Part shown: piece by piece, positions 18,138 to 28,251 of the stretch
Layout: each line of letters starts with the position of its first letter
Numbering within the stretch: position 1 is the first letter of the stretch
Origin: an uncultured Clostridium sp.
Lineage (GTDB): Bacteria > Bacillota > Clostridia > TANB77 > CAG-508
Assembly: GCA_947648215.1 (NCBI GenBank)
Contig: CANSMW010000005.1
Coordinates: 49,494-113,493 of the forward strand
Direction: 5' to 3'
Length of the DNA stretch: 64,000 bases
Translations under genes and position numbers: made by a program
Notes under the pieces: generated by a model
The model's database searches: none
What the model saw: the letters and a program-made list of their open reading frames with translations, nothing else
What the model was told of the DNA's origin: nothing

Positions 18138-18169
18138 TAAAAAAAAAGACATTAAGTTACTTAATATCT
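18138..18169 (-). terminator. Terminator overlapping the end of the 345-aa gene
   Basis: A 10-bp stem with one G-T pair (18147-18156 with 18160-18169) then nine T residues on the minus strand. The stem begins at the last two bases of the upstream gene's stop codon. Confidence 0.8.
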
Positions 18170-19205
18170 AATCAAACATCTCATCTACAATATCTGGATT
18201 ATCATATTCCTTCGATTCTTCTATATCTTTATTTAACAGATTTTTATCCTCATATAGTATTTTTCTGCTATATTGTATTGAAGCAATATCTTCTAATAAA
18301 AAATCATCAAATCCTTTTAAATCTTTATATAATTCCTTTATTATTTCTCTTGATTTTACATCTGGAATATTATAATCAGAAAAACTAAAATTATATAATT
18401 GTTTTCGTGGATATTTTATAGTTACAGCTTCTCCGTTATGTTTTAATGTTAATGTTATCATTTGTGCCTCTAAATCTTTTATTGCATTTATTATATCGTA
18501 TTTTTTCTTATACTCATTATTAGGATTATCTTTTAATTCCTGCACTAATCCATCTCTAAATTTTTGCTCTAATAATCTAGTTCCAATTAGTTCTTTTTCT
18601 GTTGCTTTAAAGCTAGGATCACCATAACTATATGAATGACATCTACTATCTTTATTGTTAATATATTCTTCATAAATTTTATATGATATTTCTTCTGGAT
18701 TCTGTATATAGGATATTATGAGTTCTTTCATTTTATCTTCATAATTATAAGTATCTATTGAAAATTTTAATTGCATATCATCTTGTTGATATATATAATC
18801 TCTTATTGCTTGATTTTTTATTGTAGAGTTGTTGTTTTCAATAAGTATATATTTATCAAATATATGCTTCGCTGACTTCATTAAATCTTCTTTATTTTCT
18901 AATATGTAACTTTTCAAAAGGTTAGAAGCATCTTCAAATAATTTATTCTTAATCTCGCTTATATCTCCTTTATAATAACTATTGTCTAATCCTTTTTCAT
19001 AATTAAAATAATAAGATGATCCATATAACTGTTTATGCTTTTTATCGAATAATCCTAAAAATTCCAAATTATGATTATATTCAAATTCGCCATAAGAAGG
19101 CTTATATATAAAATCAATAGTATCATTAAATTTTAGTTTTATAAGATAATTTCTGTCAAATTTGTGCCCTATTTCATCACTTAATAAAAATTCATCAAAA
19201 TTCAT
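18168..19205 (-). CDS. Hypothetical ICE accessory protein (345 aa)
   Basis: No family recognised. A mostly helical acidic protein; a beta segment near residues 245-275 (AQMITLTLKHNGEAVTIKYPRKQL) may be a small domain. It ends NPDIVDEMFD, matching the DEMF(G/D) type of tail. GGAGGTG precedes the ATG. It lies 2 bp downstream of the 293-residue gene, so both are in one transcript ending at the terminator 18138-18169. Confidence 0.65.
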   Translation of the reverse strand: MNFDEFLLSDEIGHKFDRNYLIKLKFNDTIDFIYKPSYGEFEYNHNLEFLGLFDKKHKQLYGSSYYFNYEKGLDNSYYKGDISEIKNKLFEDASNLLKSYILENKEDLMKSAKHIFDKYILIENNNSTIKNQAIRDYIYQQDDMQLKFSIDTYNYEDKMKELIISYIQNPEEISYKIYEEYINNKDSRCHSYSYGDPSFKATEKELIGTRLLEQKFRDGLVQELKDNPNNEYKKKYDIINAIKDLEAQMITLTLKHNGEAVTIKYPRKQLYNFSFSDYNIPDVKSREIIKELYKDLKGFDDFLLEDIASIQYSRKILYEDKNLLNKDIEESKEYDNPDIVDEMFD

Positions 19206-19207
19206 AA

Positions 19208-20089
19208 TTATTGCACCTCCATATCAATATTATTTTCAATTTCTTGTTCTGTCTTTTCAAATTCAACTCTTAATTTTGTATATTCATCAATTAAATCTTC
19301 TTGTTGTTTAGAATATGGAGATTCTTCCATTTTTCCTTCTAAATTTCCTGCTTTTCTTTGTTCATTTCTAACTGCTATACCAGCCAAATAAGTTCCAGCA
19401 AATGATATGTTAGAAAATCTATTATCTTTATTGAAGAATTGTAAAAGTTTTGAATCTTCTTTTGTTATTTCTTTAAATTTTAAAGTTATATCTCTCATTT
19501 TTGCCAATAAATTCTCTTGCTTTATGATATATGGTCTTTGTAAATCCTTTTCTAATTCTGTAATATTTAATTGTTCCTTTAAATAATCAACAATTTCATC
19601 CATTGTATATCCTGTATCTTCATCTAAATATCCAGAAATCCATATAAATACAGTTTGATTTCCTTTTGCAATGCCTTCTTTAACTGTTCCAAATATTCCA
19701 TCTGTTAATGTATTTAATGCAAATTCTGGTTTCCAATCATCTTGTGAATCATTTATTTCTTTTGCTTTATCATTTATTCCTAGAGCAACGCAAGCTGTAT
19801 CCATACCAATATCAGTTTCTTTAAGTTCAATTCCTTTAAAATAACTTATAGTACCATTATCTTTTAGTTCACAAATTCTTTTATCTTTATATAAAAACAA
19901 ATAGAATTCTGTTCCCTTAACAGAAATCTCATCATTTATAGGTGTTTCGACTGGATAAATATCAATATCAATTCCCCAATTTCCTTCATTAAGATTATTC
20001 TTTTCATATCTGCACCAAACATTTCTTTCATAAGTTGGATCAGATACAACAATATGATTTAATTCTTTTATTTTCCCTTTATATCTCAA
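19208..20089 (-). CDS. Hypothetical ICE accessory protein (293 aa)
   Basis: A 293-residue protein with an N-terminal domain starting IVVSDPTYERNVWCRYE, reminiscent of the SDPCY-type domains in ICE and phage proteins of unknown function. The middle is mixed alpha/beta, the end helical, closing IENNIDMEVQ. It initiates at TTG, with the ribosome site (GAGAGGAA) inside the end of the preceding gene; the genes overlap by 11 bp. This tight overlap implies coupled translation. Confidence 0.62.
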   Translation of the reverse strand: MRYKGKIKELNHIVVSDPTYERNVWCRYEKNNLNEGNWGIDIDIYPVETPINDEISVKGTEFYLFLYKDKRICELKDNGTISYFKGIELKETDIGMDTACVALGINDKAKEINDSQDDWKPEFALNTLTDGIFGTVKEGIAKGNQTVFIWISGYLDEDTGYTMDEIVDYLKEQLNITELEKDLQRPYIIKQENLLAKMRDITLKFKEITKEDSKLLQFFNKDNRFSNISFAGTYLAGIAVRNEQRKAGNLEGKMEESPYSKQQEDLIDEYTKLRVEFEKTEQEIENNIDMEVQ

Positions 20090-20345
20090 TTTCTTGTTCC
20101 TCTCTTTCGTTTAAAATTTTATTATTTTTTTGTTCAACATTATTTTCCTTAATCTTATCCACTATGGTATCACACCAATCTTCAACATTTATTTCATCAA
20201 AAGAACTATTAAATGGATAATTCTCTACAATATAGTCATTACAATCAAAATCACAATTATCAAACACTTCTAAACATTTTTTCCATACTTTTTTTAACTC
20301 TTGCATAGTTTCTTTTAACTCTTTTTCATATTCTTCTCGTTTCAA
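20079..20345 (-). CDS. Small acidic ICE protein (88 aa)
   Basis: An 88-residue acidic protein, probably helical at its N-terminus (KREEYEKELKETMQELKKVWKKCLEVF), with Cys/Asp-rich centre (CDFDCNDY) and the tail REEQEIEI. It starts at TTG with GGAGGTG upstream. Function unknown. It overlaps the start of the 293-residue gene. Confidence 0.58.
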   Translation of the reverse strand: MKREEYEKELKETMQELKKVWKKCLEVFDNCDFDCNDYIVENYPFNSSFDEINVEDWCDTIVDKIKENNVEQKNNKILNEREEQEIEI

Positions 20346-20362
20346 TTAAAACACCTCCAATT

Positions 20363-21418
20363 TTAATAATCATAGTCAAAATTCTCGTACTGTTGTATTT
20401 CCTCAAATTTAACATCTAAATTACTTTCAATATTATTTTTCATCTTTTCAAACATTTTTGTATCTTTCTCAATAGCAATTCCATTTCTCTTTTTGTTATA
20501 ACAAGCAATTACAAAATTGCCACTTCCTGCATATTGGTCCAATAAAGTTTCATAAGGTTTAGAAATATATTCAATTATTTCTTCAATCAACTCTACTGGC
20601 TTTTCTGCTTCCATAATTTTGTCTTTTGAATTTTTAGGTTGATAATCAAATGCAGTTGGAAGCATCCCTGCAGTTCCTTTCATATAATAAACATCAAGAT
20701 TATTTTCTTGCAGTATATCTCTGACCTCATAAGATGATTTTCCTTTTACATCTAAATTATTTTCATTTGCTATTGCTAGATTTTTCTTTGCATCTAACTT
20801 TAAACTTCTAGGCTCCCCATTACTAAAAATCATAACATCTTCAACATTCTTGCTTTTTCTTCCAGTATTAGAAATAAAGTTGCCCTTTTTCCAAGCAACT
20901 TTAGCAAAATATTTGAATCCATTTTCTTGTGCCATTTTCTTAATTTCATATAAGTAATCAAAATTCACTTCCGATTCCTCTGGTAGAAACTCAACAAGAA
21001 AAGCCCCATCTTTTAATACCCTTTGTTTTTCTTTAAAGTCATTGCTTTCATATCTAAATAATTCAAATGTAGCAAATTTTCTATTACCACCAGTTAAAGC
21101 CTTTTGTAAATCGTATGGATGGTCTGTAATTATACCATCAATGGATTTATCCTTTATCATTGATAAATCCCTACCATCTCCGTTTATAAGTAAACAAGTA
21201 TTATCTTTTCCCTCTATTTGACTTGTTACTTTATATACACCTCTCGTTATTTTAGTAAATATTCCTTTTTCTACTCCCTCATAAATACGGGCTCGGATTG
21301 ATTCGTTATTCACTTGCATATTCTTAATATTCTTAACAAGATTCGTTGCATCTTCTACAGAAAATTGTTCTTTATCAAAAAAATACTCAAATAGATTCAT
21401 TTGAATTGTGTTATCCAT
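20363..21418 (-). CDS. N-4/N-6 DNA methylase-like protein with DHPY motif
   Basis: A 351-residue protein of the DNA N4/N6 methylase class. The usual DPPY catalytic motif is replaced by TDHPYDL (about residue 96); the SAM-binding FxGxG-like motif is LLDQYAGSGNFVIACYNKKRNGIAIEKD near the C-terminal end, so the order is that of beta-class enzymes. The N-terminus has a winged-helix-like segment (ESIRARIYEGVEKGIFTKITRGVYKV). The start at 21418 has AGGAGGTACACT. It ends ENFDYDY, a shared tail. The DHPY change may alter specificity or abolish activity. Confidence 0.75.
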   Translation of the reverse strand: MDNTIQMNLFEYFFDKEQFSVEDATNLVKNIKNMQVNNESIRARIYEGVEKGIFTKITRGVYKVTSQIEGKDNTCLLINGDGRDLSMIKDKSIDGIITDHPYDLQKALTGGNRKFATFELFRYESNDFKEKQRVLKDGAFLVEFLPEESEVNFDYLYEIKKMAQENGFKYFAKVAWKKGNFISNTGRKSKNVEDVMIFSNGEPRSLKLDAKKNLAIANENNLDVKGKSSYEVRDILQENNLDVYYMKGTAGMLPTAFDYQPKNSKDKIMEAEKPVELIEEIIEYISKPYETLLDQYAGSGNFVIACYNKKRNGIAIEKDTKMFEKMKNNIESNLDVKFEEIQQYENFDYDY

Positions 21419-21428
21419 AGTGTACCTC

Positions 21429-21773
21429 CTAATAGTCATATTCATAGTTATTTTCATCTTTGTTTATATCTAAATGTTTCTTTAATTCTTCTCGTTTTAT
21501 AGTAACAATTTCTCCATTTTCTACTTTTCTATATGTTGGTGTATTTCTAAAGAAATCTCTAAACACATAATTTTTATATCCTTTATCAATGTAGTATTTT
21601 ACAATTTTTTTTGCATCTGGATCATAATTTATTGCATTATAGACATCTTCAACAGTTAAGTATTCTTTTGATAGCATTTCAATCAAATCACTTGTTGCTA
21701 CTGTACTTTCTCCAAATGCTCTTTTTGTCATTGGTATATACCATTTAACACCTAGTCCCTTTTTATATCCCAT
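21429..21773 (-). CDS. Small ICE accessory protein (114 aa)
   Basis: A 114-residue protein without a known family; the middle (YIDKGYKNYVFRDFFRNTPTYRKVENGEIVTIKREEL) looks like a small alpha/beta unit. The C-terminus NKDENNYEYDY is a clear example of the acidic/aromatic tail. GGAGGG precedes the ATG, and its own stop overlaps the AGGAGG site of the methylase gene downstream. Confidence 0.6.
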   Translation of the reverse strand: MGYKKGLGVKWYIPMTKRAFGESTVATSDLIEMLSKEYLTVEDVYNAINYDPDAKKIVKYYIDKGYKNYVFRDFFRNTPTYRKVENGEIVTIKREELKKHLDINKDENNYEYDY

Positions 21774-21784
21774 ATAATTCCCTC

Positions 21785-22093
21785 CTATATTTCTATATCC
21801 GTATATTCATTGTCATCTTTTGTTGTAATTTGTTCTTTCTTATATTCTTTTACTTTTTGTTCTAAAGTTTTTTCTAGCGTATCAAAAGTATATGGTGAAC
21901 TTCTTTCAATAGTTCTATCACCTATTTCATTGTGTCTTATCAAAGTTTCAAATACTATTGGAATATCATTTTTGCCTTCGCAGTATTTCTCTCCTTTAAA
22001 ATATTTAATGTTATAATATTTTGATGGAGTTTCATTAAAATTTTTATTTATTTCATTTGCAGTAGCTCTTATCTTTATTCTACTTTCAGCCAT
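21785..22093 (-). CDS. Small ICE accessory protein (102 aa)
   Basis: A 102-residue protein starting MAESRIKIRATANEINKNF with GGAGGAG at ideal distance. The same frame continues upstream without a stop to a TTG at 22252 and would add a 53-residue hydrophobic segment, but a terminator-like hairpin lies within that extension, so the shorter start is preferred. It ends DDNEYTDIEI, a shared acidic tail. Its stop codon overlaps the ribosome site of the next gene. Function unknown. Confidence 0.58.
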   Translation of the reverse strand: MAESRIKIRATANEINKNFNETPSKYYNIKYFKGEKYCEGKNDIPIVFETLIRHNEIGDRTIERSSPYTFDTLEKTLEQKVKEYKKEQITTKDDNEYTDIEI

Positions 22094-22123
22094 CTGTACT
22101 CCTCCTTCACATTTCACAATTAT

Positions 22124-22165
22124 AAAAAAAGAGAATGAGTACATAAAAATTATAATACCCATTCT
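22124..22165 (-). terminator. Probable terminator after the NlpC/P60 gene
   Basis: An imperfect stem around 22126-22137 and 22153-22165 followed by seven T residues on the minus strand, about 100 bp after the hydrolase gene. It lies in the frame upstream of 22093. Confidence 0.5.
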
Positions 22166-22264
22166 TACTTTAAAATCCTCAAAGCATATTGATATAAACA
22201 GCATAATTGTTATAAATATGCTTAATAAAAACATTCTTAATATTTTTTTCAATGTAATTCGCCT

Positions 22265-24109
22265 CTATTGTTTCAATCTTCCAAATCCATAAAAATTTGG
22301 ACCATTCCACCATCCATTATTATATTTTCTAATTCTAACTCCAGATGGATTGCCTCCAGTATCTATAACATATTCAGCAGTTTCACCATCTATTGTTAAA
22401 GTTCCCATATATATTCCTATATGAGATATACTTCCAGGCTGTCCAGTATCATAAGTATCTTTCAAGAATATCAAATCTCCTGCTTGTCTATCGTTTACAT
22501 CTATAGGATTACAATATCCATTATAGATTCCCTGTGCTCCAGTATTTGGTATAGTTACAATACCTGTGTGAGCAAGACAATGTATAACCCAAGAAGAACA
22601 ATCATAATAATCCATACATTCATCATATTTTAAATTACTGTGATCCATTAAATATCTTTTGCCTACATTCTTCAAAAATTCTTGATATATAGCATTTAAC
22701 TGTTCATCTCCAATATTTACATTTAAGTAAGCATAAGTAGATTGAAAATCTGCACTAAATAATTCAAAAAATGAATTGGAATTATACAATAACTTTATTT
22801 GTGCAATTTCATCATCTGTAAATTTAGTCTGGTGAGAATCATATTTTACTTTTTTCTTTTTCTTATAATTGTTAATCACATTAAAGTTACTATTACACCA
22901 ATCAATATAAGAATTTAATGATGGATTACTAACAATCTTTTTTGTTTCTGTAACTGTTACTTTTGATTTTGTTACTGTACCATCTCTATTAGTTGTTTCA
23001 ATTTCTTTCTCATAGGTATAAGTTGAATCTGTAATTTTTTCAAATAAACCTGCATCTTTAAATTTTCCAAGTAATTCTTTTTCTGCATTATCAAAAGTCA
23101 AATCACCATTTAACATTTGCACTATAGAAAGTGGTGCTTTCCAGTTAATCATCCCTTTACCTTCTATTGTGCCATCAACAACTTTTCCAGAATTGTAAAA
23201 TTCAACTGTATTCTTATCATATTCATTTTGTGTATTTATCATATATGTTTCATAGTTTTTCTTTGTATCTTCACTCATTCCAATACCAAAAAAACTGCAA
23301 AATGCAGCTATAATAACTATAATAATAAGTATTGGTGCAATTTCTGGTAGCATAGATAGAATCAGTTTGACTACACTTGCTACTAATTTGACTAATAACT
23401 TCATCAATTTAATCATAACATTAGTAGTTTTAGATATTATCTGCTTTCCTAGCTTTACACTCATTTTTCCCATTTTCTTTGTAGCTTTTTTAGTATATTT
23501 AACTGTTTCTTTTGTGATTTTGTTGGATACTTTATTAGCAACCTTTTTTATAGGTTTAGTCATTATTCGAGTTGATGTATTTTCAAAAGCAGTTGTGCCA
23601 TTTTCATTTAATCCTGTACTTATATCTTTTCCAGTTCTAATTACTTTTTGAGCAGAATTATTTACAAATTTAGCACCTTTTATAAGAGTTGAAATTCTTT
23701 CAGATGTTTTTAGTTTCCTATCATTTTTTTCTAATATAGTTCCATTAGTATTATTTTCACTATTTTCTAATAAGTCATCTTTGTTTTCATTTTTTGATGC
23801 AGTTTGTATATTATTAACTTTTTTTATTTTATTCTTGTTATCTTTATTTGTTTGAATTTCATTATATTGTTTAACTTTAGTTGATATTTGTTTTTCATTA
23901 GTTTCACTATTATTAGTTACTTCTACATTATCAATTCCAGTTTCAATTCTTGAAGTATCAACATCACTTTCAGTTATTTTATTTAATTGTTCTGCATACC
24001 ATTTATTTATACTATCTGCACTATCTAATACTAAATTTGTACCTTTATGAGCATAATCTGTGTACTTATTAAGAGAATTTGCTACATCTTTATTATTATC
24101 ATTTGCCAT
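22265..24109 (-). CDS. Conjugal-transfer NlpC/P60 peptidoglycan hydrolase (CD1108 type)
   Basis: A 614-residue cell-wall hydrolase. The N-terminal 190 residues are hydrophilic and low complexity, followed by a basic stretch and one membrane segment (about 255-275, ending AAFCSFFGIGM). The C-terminal NlpC/P60 domain has its catalytic Cys in YYDCSSWVIH and His in SISHIGIYMG. In ICEs of this family it opens the peptidoglycan for the channel, like VirB1/TcpG. It follows virB4 by 3 bp. It is unbroken. The N-terminal part is longer than usual. Confidence 0.88.
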   Translation of the reverse strand: MANDNNKDVANSLNKYTDYAHKGTNLVLDSADSINKWYAEQLNKITESDVDTSRIETGIDNVEVTNNSETNEKQISTKVKQYNEIQTNKDNKNKIKKVNNIQTASKNENKDDLLENSENNTNGTILEKNDRKLKTSERISTLIKGAKFVNNSAQKVIRTGKDISTGLNENGTTAFENTSTRIMTKPIKKVANKVSNKITKETVKYTKKATKKMGKMSVKLGKQIISKTTNVMIKLMKLLVKLVASVVKLILSMLPEIAPILIIIVIIAAFCSFFGIGMSEDTKKNYETYMINTQNEYDKNTVEFYNSGKVVDGTIEGKGMINWKAPLSIVQMLNGDLTFDNAEKELLGKFKDAGLFEKITDSTYTYEKEIETTNRDGTVTKSKVTVTETKKIVSNPSLNSYIDWCNSNFNVINNYKKKKKVKYDSHQTKFTDDEIAQIKLLYNSNSFFELFSADFQSTYAYLNVNIGDEQLNAIYQEFLKNVGKRYLMDHSNLKYDECMDYYDCSSWVIHCLAHTGIVTIPNTGAQGIYNGYCNPIDVNDRQAGDLIFLKDTYDTGQPGSISHIGIYMGTLTIDGETAEYVIDTGGNPSGVRIRKYNNGWWNGPNFYGFGRLKQ

Positions 24110-24112
24110 AAT

Positions 24113-26540
24113 CTACCCTCTACTTATTTGCATATTTGAAGTTTGATTTAGTTCATATATGTAAGAATCTTTTGACACTTGATTTCTAAAAATAACTTTA
24201 TCATCTCCATAAACAATAATTCCTTGACCTGCTGGAGAATCCATTACATATCTTGCTTCTTCATCACTAATATCAAATATCTTACAAATAGGTGGTAAAT
24301 CTAAAGGTTTCTGTTTTAAAATCATAGCAAATTCCGAATTAGATAATATCTTACGACCATCCTCATTTTTTATTACATCTTCAATATTTTGTGTAATAAT
24401 TGTAGGTATTGCATTTTCTTTTCTTCCTGTTTTATAAATTTTTGCAATATATTCACTAGAGAATTTATTTGCAAGTAATATATGGAATTCATCAATAAAT
24501 ATCCAGGTATGTTTTCCAAGTGTTTTATTTCTGTGAAGTCTATTCATAATATGTTCTAGTACAACTAAATAGCCAGTTGTTTGGATGCTTGGTGGTAATT
24601 CTGATATATCAAAAGCTATAAAACGATTCTTTATTTCTATATTAGTTTTCTTTGAAAATATATCCATTCCACCTATTACATATCTTTCAATAACTAATGC
24701 AAGATTTTTTGCTTCATTTTCTGGCTGTCTTAATAATTCATCATAAAACTTTTTAAAATCTGGCTCATATTCTTTATCGTAATTATGAATTTGATATTCT
24801 TCATAAATATTATTAGTACATCTATCAACAATCGTTTTTTGTTCTTCCGACAATCTTGAAAAAATTGATTCAATAAATGCAAGTACAAACTCTGACTTAT
24901 TCTTTATAGCTTCTTTGTCATTTTTTTCATATTGTAGAGAACTATCAAATGGATTTATATAAGTATTTGTATTAGTGCTTATACTTAATGATTGACCTCC
25001 AAAAGCCTTAATTAACGGATAATACTCTCCGTTGTGGATCAATCACGCACACCTCATCTTCTGGGTATCTTAATAAAACTTGCTCTATTAAAAGTTTTAT
25101 TGAAAATGATTTACCTGCTCCAGAAGTTGCAAGTACACATCCATTTCCATTTAATAATTTCTTTCTATCACAGAATACTGGATTCTTTGAAACAAGATTT
25201 ATTCCATAAAAAATAGAATCTTGGTGCATCAAGTCCTTTGTGTTAAAAGGAACATTAGTAGCAGTAGATTCCGAAGTTAAAGATCTCTGTATTTGTAAAT
25301 TATTCCAACCAAATGGAAGGCAATTTTGCAGTCCTTCTAATTGTTGCCAGTCTAAATTATATAATATAATTGAATATTCACTTGCAATATCTTTTACTAT
25401 TTTTGTAGCCTTATTTAATTCTTTAAGAGATTCTGCTTGAATACATATTAAAACATTATTAGCAAATAGTTTTTGCTTTTTCTTTTGAAGTGCATCTCGT
25501 AAACTCTGTGCATCACTTATTGAATCTTCTAATTTTTCATCTAATACAGCTTCATAACTATAATTATTTTTATTTGCTTTTTTGATTTTCTCTAGTCTTT
25601 CAGTTTTCATTCCAGATATTTTTTTGTTTACTTTTTTTATTACTTTAGCAGGATTTTCTGGTGTAATGTTTAAAGTAGTAATAATGTTATAATTGCTTAA
25701 TGTAGTTATTCTATTATAAAATCGTGGTGTAACTGATTTAGGTAATTTATCAATATATAAAACACGAATAAACTTGTTTTCTCCAATTCTTATATAATTC
25801 TTTTCTCTAAAAGAAACATCTTCTTTTGAAGCAAGTACATCATAAATACTTAAATTATTATTTTTAGCATATTCAATAAAGTTATCAATTCCACTTTCTT
25901 CTGGTAGTGTATTATGAAATATATTATATAAAGTTCCTAATCTTTCTAATATATTTACTCTTGTTATTTTTGACTTTAGTTCTTTAAATTTTTCTTCTGA
26001 TTTTAGTTGATATTGAAGAAATATATCTTGTGCTTCTTTCATATTTTCTGCTTTTGTAGTAATAACAACTTGTCTTTTCTCGCATAATATTTCTTCTTTA
26101 TCTCCGATTGTTACTTCAATAAGATCATTAAATTCATTTGCAATTTTAGATTCACTTTCATTTAGATTGTTAGTATTGTATATAAAGTTTTGTTTATAAT
26201 CATTGGTCTTTACTGGTGTTCCAAAACAAATAACTTGAATATGATCGTTATAATTAAATGAATGTAAAAATCCAACCCATTTAAGAAAAATGTTCTCTTG
26301 TTCATCATAATTTGCTTTTGCAAATGAAATATCTTGATATTCAAAACAAACAGAATAATGTATATCATCTAATTGTATAATTGAATTTTTTTCATTAAAG
26401 TCTTTAAAGAATGTATGAATAATTTGTGGAGTAGTCTTTGGCTTTGCTATTTTATATTTATTTACAATATTTCTTAATATAGTCAATAAAAAAAGTTCTT
26501 TCTTTTCTTTATCCTTTTTACTTTCTTTTACCTTTTTCAA
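24113..26540 (-). CDS. virB4: VirB4-like conjugation ATPase, two frames joined by +1 shift
   Basis: The gene is split into a zero-frame part of 510 residues (26540-25008, TTG start with AGGAGG) and a second frame from about 25042 to 24113. The first part carries Walker A (LATSGAGKSFSIKLL); the second carries Walker B (WIFIDEFHILLA) and the rest of the ATPase. At 25029-25031 the codons are GAT CCA CAA CGG AGA; skipping the C gives DPQGEYYPLI, the expected sequence after Walker A. The joined product is 808 residues, a normal VirB4 length. It would power pilus assembly and substrate transfer at the inner membrane face. Without the shift only a Walker-A-only fragment is made. The TTG at 25042 lacks a ribosome site, so independent translation of the second part is unlikely. 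Confidence 0.88.
25029..25031 (-). promoter_or_regulatory. Putative +1 frameshift site in virB4 (CGG)
   Basis: In-frame CGG between CAA and AGA. Removing the C changes D-P-Q-R-R to D-P-Q-G-E-Y-Y-P-L and opens the frame to the end of virB4. The zero frame ends at TAA six codons later (25008). Confidence 0.75.
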
Positions 26541-26542
26541 TG

Positions 26543-26791
26543 CTATTCCTCCTTATAATCTTTAAGGAGATTGGCTACATTATACCAATCTCCCTCTTTT
26601 AATCTATTAAATAAATTTATATAGGTTAATTCGCCACAATATGGCTGTTTTTTTACCAATCTTTTGAATTTGGTATAGAATATTACCTTTGTTGCCATAG
26701 CTGGATGCTTATTATGAAAAACACGAATCCATTTAGCATTGTAATTATTTAAGTAATATTCTAGTAATGTTTTTTCCCATTCTCTTTTCAT
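26543..26791 (-). CDS. Small conserved-position ICE protein (82 aa)
   Basis: A basic 82-residue protein (WEKTLLEYYLNNYNAKWIRVF) between PrgI and VirB4 genes, with gaps of 5 and 2 bp. No membrane segment. The family is unknown to me. Its position inside the T4SS operon suggests a structural or assembly role. GAAAGG precedes the ATG. Confidence 0.6.
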   Translation of the reverse strand: MKREWEKTLLEYYLNNYNAKWIRVFHNKHPAMATKVIFYTKFKRLVKKQPYCGELTYINLFNRLKEGDWYNVANLLKDYKEE

Positions 26792-26796
26792 TTTGA

Positions 26797-27408
26797 TTAC
26801 CTTTCTAACAATTTCAAAAGTGCTTCTTGCTGCTCTTTTGATAGTTTTGATAATTTTTCTGATAACTCATCTTTACTTGAATTATTAGATTCTTTAACTT
26901 GATTTACTTTAATTTCTTTTTCTTCTTTTATAGTTTCCTTTTCAGTATTTTCTGGCTTAATACCATATTTCTTTCTAGCCTTTTCAAGCATCTTTGCTTG
27001 TTTTTGTTTTCTTTTTATTTCTTTAATTTCAGCTTTTGTAGCTTTAGAACTGTCTATTTTCTTTGATTTCTTTTTACTTTTCTTCTGATGTTGAAGCATA
27101 TATTCTTCATCAGTTATATAGTGTATAGGCTTTGAAAAAAGAAAGTAATGTCTAAACCAATAAGGCATTATCTTTTCTGCTGGTAGTTCGTGTATTTTCA
27201 CAAATCCTATAAATCCTAAAACTCCAGCTATTGCAATAACTATATAACTTGTTGCCTCCTCTCCAATTTTATCTTTTAAGATTAAATATGTAGGAACAAC
27301 TGTAATTACAATTAAAATTGCAAATATCCATTGTCTAATATTAAAGAAATATATCTTTTCTTTATAATCTTTTATTTCATCAAATACTGTAATTTCTATA
27401 TTATCCAT
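26797..27408 (-). CDS. PrgI family membrane protein
   Basis: A 203-residue protein with two membrane segments close to the N-terminus (IRQWIFAILIVITVVPTYLI and SYIVIAIAGVLGFIGFV) and then the family's typical MPYWFRHYFLFSKPIHYITDEE. A long lysine/glutamate tail follows. PrgI proteins (VirB3-like position) act with VirB4 in the inner-membrane complex. The ATG chosen is two codons inside the longest frame; GGAGGT lies within the end of the TrbL gene, so translation is coupled. Confidence 0.82.
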   Translation of the reverse strand: MDNIEITVFDEIKDYKEKIYFFNIRQWIFAILIVITVVPTYLILKDKIGEEATSYIVIAIAGVLGFIGFVKIHELPAEKIMPYWFRHYFLFSKPIHYITDEEYMLQHQKKSKKKSKKIDSSKATKAEIKEIKRKQKQAKMLEKARKKYGIKPENTEKETIKEEKEIKVNQVKESNNSSKDELSEKLSKLSKEQQEALLKLLER

Positions 27409-27410
27409 TA

Positions 27411-28238
27411 TCAATGACCTCCCGTTAATTTTTCTGCAAACTGACTTGCATATTGTATTACTGCTAAATACATTCCATTTAAAAATAGCATTGCAACTAT
27501 TGTTGATATTGCATTAGTTGAGCCTACTGTACTACTTAATCCAGCAAGCCCAATAGAGTAAATATTTGTTGCCAAGTATATAATTACTGCCTCTAATCCA
27601 ACACTTGCTGCAAAAAGGAAGTATTGAATTGCTTTACCTCTCCCCTCATCATCAGCAGCAAGTGCAATAGGAATTGGAGCAAAGGCAAAGCATAATATTA
27701 GTTTCACTACTCTTAAAAATATCTGTGTTAAAATTTGTACTATCGTTGTCATAAATGGAATGAATAGTATTAAATATAAACCATAAGTCATAATACTATC
27801 TACAAATCCATCTGGTACTGCATTTATTAAAGTATCTGCAATGTTAATTGAAGAATTACTATTATTTATGGCGTGTGTAATACTAACAAAAATGTCATTT
27901 GTTATATTCATAATACTAGATAAGAAATCGTATCCGTGTTGAATAAAATATTTAAGTAAGAGAAAAGAAACGAAAGCCATCACTACTCGTTCCCAACTTA
28001 TTCTCTCAACTTCCATTGATTTCTTAATTAAGTTAATCATAAAGAAAAGTATTAAAAGGCTTAATGCTATTGGAACAATAACATCATTGACTGTTTTTCC
28101 AATAGACCATATATTTATTCCTGTTACATTAGAGAAATTAGTTAATTTTTCTACTGTTCCAATTAAATTTCCACTATCAATTTCAATTCCGAAAACTGTA
28201 AATTTGAAACTATATAGAATTCTTATAATTCCATCCAA
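27411..28238 (-). CDS. TrbL/VirB6-like conjugation membrane protein
   Basis: A 275-residue polytopic protein with about six membrane segments. It contains the family-like stretch LKLILCFAFAPIPIALAADDEGRG (around residue 190), which is characteristic of the VirB6/TrbL core in Gram-positive ICEs, and ends ASQFAEKLTGGH. It would form part of the inner membrane translocation pore. The start is TTG with AAGGAGGAG. It lies 13 bp downstream of the recoded VirB2-like gene. Confidence 0.85.
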   Translation of the reverse strand: MDGIIRILYSFKFTVFGIEIDSGNLIGTVEKLTNFSNVTGINIWSIGKTVNDVIVPIALSLLILFFMINLIKKSMEVERISWERVVMAFVSFLLLKYFIQHGYDFLSSIMNITNDIFVSITHAINNSNSSINIADTLINAVPDGFVDSIMTYGLYLILFIPFMTTIVQILTQIFLRVVKLILCFAFAPIPIALAADDEGRGKAIQYFLFAASVGLEAVIIYLATNIYSIGLAGLSSTVGSTNAISTIVAMLFLNGMYLAVIQYASQFAEKLTGGH

Positions 28239-28251
28239 TTATTTCTCCTCC

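Noticed and set aside
22094..22252. N-terminal membrane extension of the 102-aa protein
   Set aside because: Open in frame but starts at TTG with a poor site and contains a terminator-like hairpin; the AGGAGG-preceded ATG at 22093 is better. Kept as a minor alternative.
24113..25042. Second virB4 frame as an independent gene starting at TTG 25042
   Set aside because: No ribosome site, and the protein would lack the N-terminal half and Walker A. The sequence joins smoothly to the upstream frame after skipping one base.
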